Positions 62,037 through 64,000 of a DNA stretch of 64,000 nucleotides are shown here, in pieces. Source of the DNA: Streptomyces sp. NBC_00557 (GTDB lineage Bacteria > Actinomycetota > Actinomycetes > Streptomycetales > Streptomycetaceae); contig NZ_CP107796.1 in the NCBI RefSeq assembly GCF_036345995.1, positions 62,001 through 126,000 on the forward strand. Direction: 5' to 3'. Made by a program: the position numbers and the translations under genes. Below the pieces are notes generated by a model that did not search any database, was not told the DNA's origin, and saw only the letters and a program-made list of their open reading frames with translations. The stretch's first letter is position 1. Each line of letters begins with the position of its first letter.

Positions 62037-62900
62037 ATGACTGCCCAGTCCACCGTGCTGGTGACCGCGGCCACCGGCAACGTCGGTCCGCACGCCTGCG
62101 CTCACCTGCTGCGCCTGGGGGCACGGGTGCGGGCCCTCGTCCTGAAGGACGACCCGCACGTGACGCGGCTGCCCGAAGGCGTGGAGGTGCACCACGGAGA
62201 CCTGTCCGTCCCCGGCACGCTCGACGCCGCCCTTGAAGGAGTGGACGGCGTGTTCTGGATGTGGCCCTTCTTCACCCTCGACGTGCGCACGGCGCCGGAA
62301 GTGCTGCGCAAGATCGAGGAGCGGGCGCGGCGGATCGTGCTGGTGTCCTCCGTGGGCGTGCACATCGGTCTGGAGCCGGTCGACAACAACTGCCACGCCT
62401 ACCTGGAGCAGTTGATCGAGCGGACCGGCCTGGAGTGGACGTTCCTGCGCACCACCGGCTTCATGGCGAACGCGCTCGGCTTCGCCGCGCAGATCCGCGC
62501 CGGTGACGTGGTGCGTTTCCCCTACGGCGACGCGGCCCGCACGCCGGTCCACGAGGGGGACCTGGCCGAGGTCGGTGCCCGGTCCCTGCTGGAGGACGGG
62601 CACGCCGGGCAGAAGTACCTCGTCTCCGGCCCGGAGGTGCTCACCCAGGAACAGCAGGTGCAGATCGTCGGTGACGTCATCGGCCGCAGCCTGCGCTGGG
62701 AGGACGTCCACGCGGACGAGGCGCGCAAGCAGATGGTGGCGGCGGGCTGGCCCCCCTCGTATGCGGACGGCGCGCTGGACTACTTCGCTCACCTGACCCG
62801 CCGGCCCGAGGTCGGCTCCTCGGTCGTCGCCCAGGTGACCGGGCGGCCCGCCCGCACCTTCCGGCAATGGGCCCAGGAGCACGCCGATGCCTTCCGCTGA
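62037..62900 (+). CDS. NmrA-like reductase in the PKS cluster
   Basis: ATG 62037 follows GAGGAGTGACCCG and gives 287 residues. It is an atypical SDR: TVLVTAATGNVGPHACAHLL opens the Rossmann fold, then GDLSVPGTLDAALEGVDGVF, RIVLVSSVGVHIGLEP and TFRQWAQEHADAFR. The nucleotide loop is A-T-G-x-V-G. Related proteins occur in angucycline clusters and may reduce quinone or ketone groups. Two chromosomal paralogues lie at 33472-34359 and 35675-36532. Confidence 0.85.
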   Translation: MTAQSTVLVTAATGNVGPHACAHLLRLGARVRALVLKDDPHVTRLPEGVEVHHGDLSVPGTLDAALEGVDGVFWMWPFFTLDVRTAPEVLRKIEERARRIVLVSSVGVHIGLEPVDNNCHAYLEQLIERTGLEWTFLRTTGFMANALGFAAQIRAGDVVRFPYGDAARTPVHEGDLAEVGARSLLEDGHAGQKYLVSGPEVLTQEQQVQIVGDVIGRSLRWEDVHADEARKQMVAAGWPPSYADGALDYFAHLTRRPEVGSSVVAQVTGRPARTFRQWAQEHADAFR

Positions 62901-62967
62901 CGGCAGGACGACCACGCCGTCGCCCGGCGCGGGCCGTTTGATGAGACAAGCAGAAGCTGGAGACGCC

Positions 62968-63669
62968 ATGGTTGCGACGCACTCCGAACCCGCCCCACAG
63001 CCGGAGCCCGAGCCTGCCGCCTCCGCGCACGCCGCCGCTTTCGAGGTGCTGCGCGTCGACACCGCCGCAACGGCCGACACCCTGACGGGCGTCATCGCCC
63101 GAGAGGTGGTGGCCCGCATCGCCGAGGCACCCGGGTTCCTGCTGTCCCGGCTGCACGTCGCGCTGGACGGCAGGGCCGTGGTGCACCACACCCGATGGCG
63201 CAGCGAGGCGGACTACCGCGCCTCATGCCTCGGCGATGTGCGGGCGGGCGCGCTGCACGGCCTTCACCGCCGGTCAGGGGTGGTCTCCGCCACCGTGTTC
63301 CTGGGCGCCCCGGCCGGCGGCATCACCGGGCCCGCGGCCGGGCGGGCGCCCGGTGTGGTGGCCGTGGCCACCCGGCACTTCGCCGGGCCCCGGCAGGCCG
63401 CCGAAGTGGTCGCTCTGCTCCACCGCACAGGAGCCTGGAAACGCGACTTCCCCGGTTTCATCCGCGCCACCCCCTACCTCAGCCCCGACCGGCGAACCTT
63501 CGTCAACTACCCGATGTGGACGGACCGTGCCGCCTACGACGCGTGGATGGCCGATCCCCGCATCGCCGAGGGGCAGAGCGAGATCTCCCGCTACGAGACC
63601 GCACCCCCCGAGTACCTGGTGTGCACCGTGGCATCCGAGACGGCCGCCCCGTCCGCAACAGCCGGCTGA
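62968..63669 (+). CDS. Two-domain ABM oxygenase, JadG/GilOII/AlpJ-like
   Basis: ATG 62968 follows GGAGACGCC and gives 233 residues; longer starts to 62887 overlap the NmrA-like gene. It has two antibiotic-biosynthesis-monooxygenase (ferredoxin-like) domains: residues 15-105 (VLRVDTAATADTLTGVIARE) and 130-220 (VAVATRHFAGPRQAAEVVAL; NYPMWTDRAAYDAWMADPRI). That layout and size fit JadG, GilOII and AlpJ, which open the angucycline B ring by oxidative C-C cleavage (established for those). Identity here is inference, as ABM domains have many roles. Confidence 0.65.
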   Translation: MVATHSEPAPQPEPEPAASAHAAAFEVLRVDTAATADTLTGVIAREVVARIAEAPGFLLSRLHVALDGRAVVHHTRWRSEADYRASCLGDVRAGALHGLHRRSGVVSATVFLGAPAGGITGPAAGRAPGVVAVATRHFAGPRQAAEVVALLHRTGAWKRDFPGFIRATPYLSPDRRTFVNYPMWTDRAAYDAWMADPRIAEGQSEISRYETAPPEYLVCTVASETAAPSATAG

Positions 63670-63687
63670 AACCTCCCTGGAGACACC

Positions 63688-63876
63688 GTGTCCGACCCGA
63701 TGCTCCGCTCCGACCCACCACCCGCGGTGTCCCGCGTGCGGCCCGGCGGGTCCCCTCCGCCCGGCTCGGACAGGCCGGTTGGCGACCCGGTCGCCGATGA
63801 GCCGTTCCTGTCGCTGCCGGCCGGAACAGGGGACGTCGACCCCGCCGAGTCGCACATCGTCCGCGGCATCGACTGA
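63688..63876 (+). CDS. Small hypothetical peptide in the PKS cluster
   Basis: GTG 63688 follows TGGAGACACC and gives 62 residues (MSDPMLRSDPPPAVSRVRPG, Pro/Gly/Asp-rich, ending ESHIVRGID). No family recognised. The ribosome site and its position 18 bp after the ABM gene suggest real translation; it could be a short accessory protein or the start of a decayed one. Confidence 0.5.
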   Translation: MSDPMLRSDPPPAVSRVRPGGSPPPGSDRPVGDPVADEPFLSLPAGTGDVDPAESHIVRGID

Positions 63877-63926
63877 CGCCGCCGCAGACCCACCACCCAC
63901 CCGACGACGTGCGAAGGCGCAGCACC

Positions 63927-64000
63927 ATGACCTCGAAGCCGATCACCGACCTGCCGGGCGGCGCGGCCGCCGCCCCGCCGCCCGGCCCCGCCTCCACGCC
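63927..64000 (+). CDS. Start of a further cluster gene (cut by window end)
   Basis: ATG 63927 after GAAGG opens MTSKPITDLPGGAAAAPPPG and stays open to the window end. Only about 24 residues are visible, so no function can be assigned. Its strand and spacing put it in the same rightward series. Confidence 0.55.
   Translation, partial: MTSKPITDLPGGAAAAPPPGPAST

Noticed and set aside
1..64000. CRISPR arrays or Cas genes
   Set aside because: No run of regularly spaced direct repeats and no Cas-like proteins were seen.

Overview
The window is high-GC actinobacterial DNA and almost certainly from a Streptomyces chromosome. Evidence: GC-rich third codon positions, frequent GTG starts, very rare TTA codons, SpoIIE-type PP2C phosphatases, mycothiol-dependent isomerase-like and DinB proteins, and a type II polyketide synthase (PKS) cluster. 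It has two parts: a patchwork accessory region (1-45 kb) and an angucycline-type cluster that starts at about 45.1 kb and runs off the right edge.

Accessory region. 0-5 kb: nested insertion sequences (an IS701-type element inside an IS5-type transposase), a multicopper oxidase with a membrane partner and a divergent MarR regulator, and a complete IS982-type element flanked by CTAG. 5-13 kb: relics of tRNA 3' halves, small metabolic and hypothetical genes, two PP2C phosphatases around a phoU-like gene, and a DinB/SRPBCC pair. 13-18.7 kb: an NCS1 permease with a cysteine-rich tail, a small secreted protein with three 11-residue repeats, an aromatic-acid-exporter-like membrane protein, and a gene broken by amber codons. 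18.7-31 kb: a ComB-like protein, an IS256 relic, a rhomboid-like protein, a NarL-type two-component pair, a sulfatase lipoprotein, mscL, an SDR/MerR pair, a HAD hydrolase, a SARP fragment and a Clp-N protein. 31-39 kb: a dihydroxyphthalate-decarboxylase-like gene with a divergent TetR and a pair of matching operators, two NmrA-like oxidoreductases with another TetR, and an APC permease. 39-42.2 kb: a compact three-gene operon (helical-repeat protein, caspase-like peptidase, short EACC1-like protein) that looks like a conflict or defence module. 42.7-45 kb: a secreted beta-carbonic anhydrase, a deoxyribosyltransferase-like protein and IS remains.

Angucycline-type cluster. A JadR1-like regulator whose receiver has Asn in place of the phospho-acceptor Asp faces away from a long rightward gene series. 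The series is a malonyltransferase, a biotin carboxylase/biotin carrier, then oxygenase, cyclase, KS-alpha, CLF, ACP, ketoreductase, aromatase and a fused oxygenase-reductase, the same order as urdE-F-A-B-C-D-L-M and its landomycin counterpart. An MFS exporter, carboxyltransferase beta and epsilon subunits, an NmrA-like reductase and a two-domain ABM oxygenase resembling JadG/GilOII/AlpJ follow. The cluster therefore carries its own malonyl-CoA supply, a minimal PKS with early tailoring, export, and possibly a B-ring-opening oxygenase, which would point to a jadomycin/kinamycin/fluostatin/gilvocarcin-like product. The oxygenase-reductase gene has a TTA codon upstream of an internal, in-frame start with a strong ribosome binding site.
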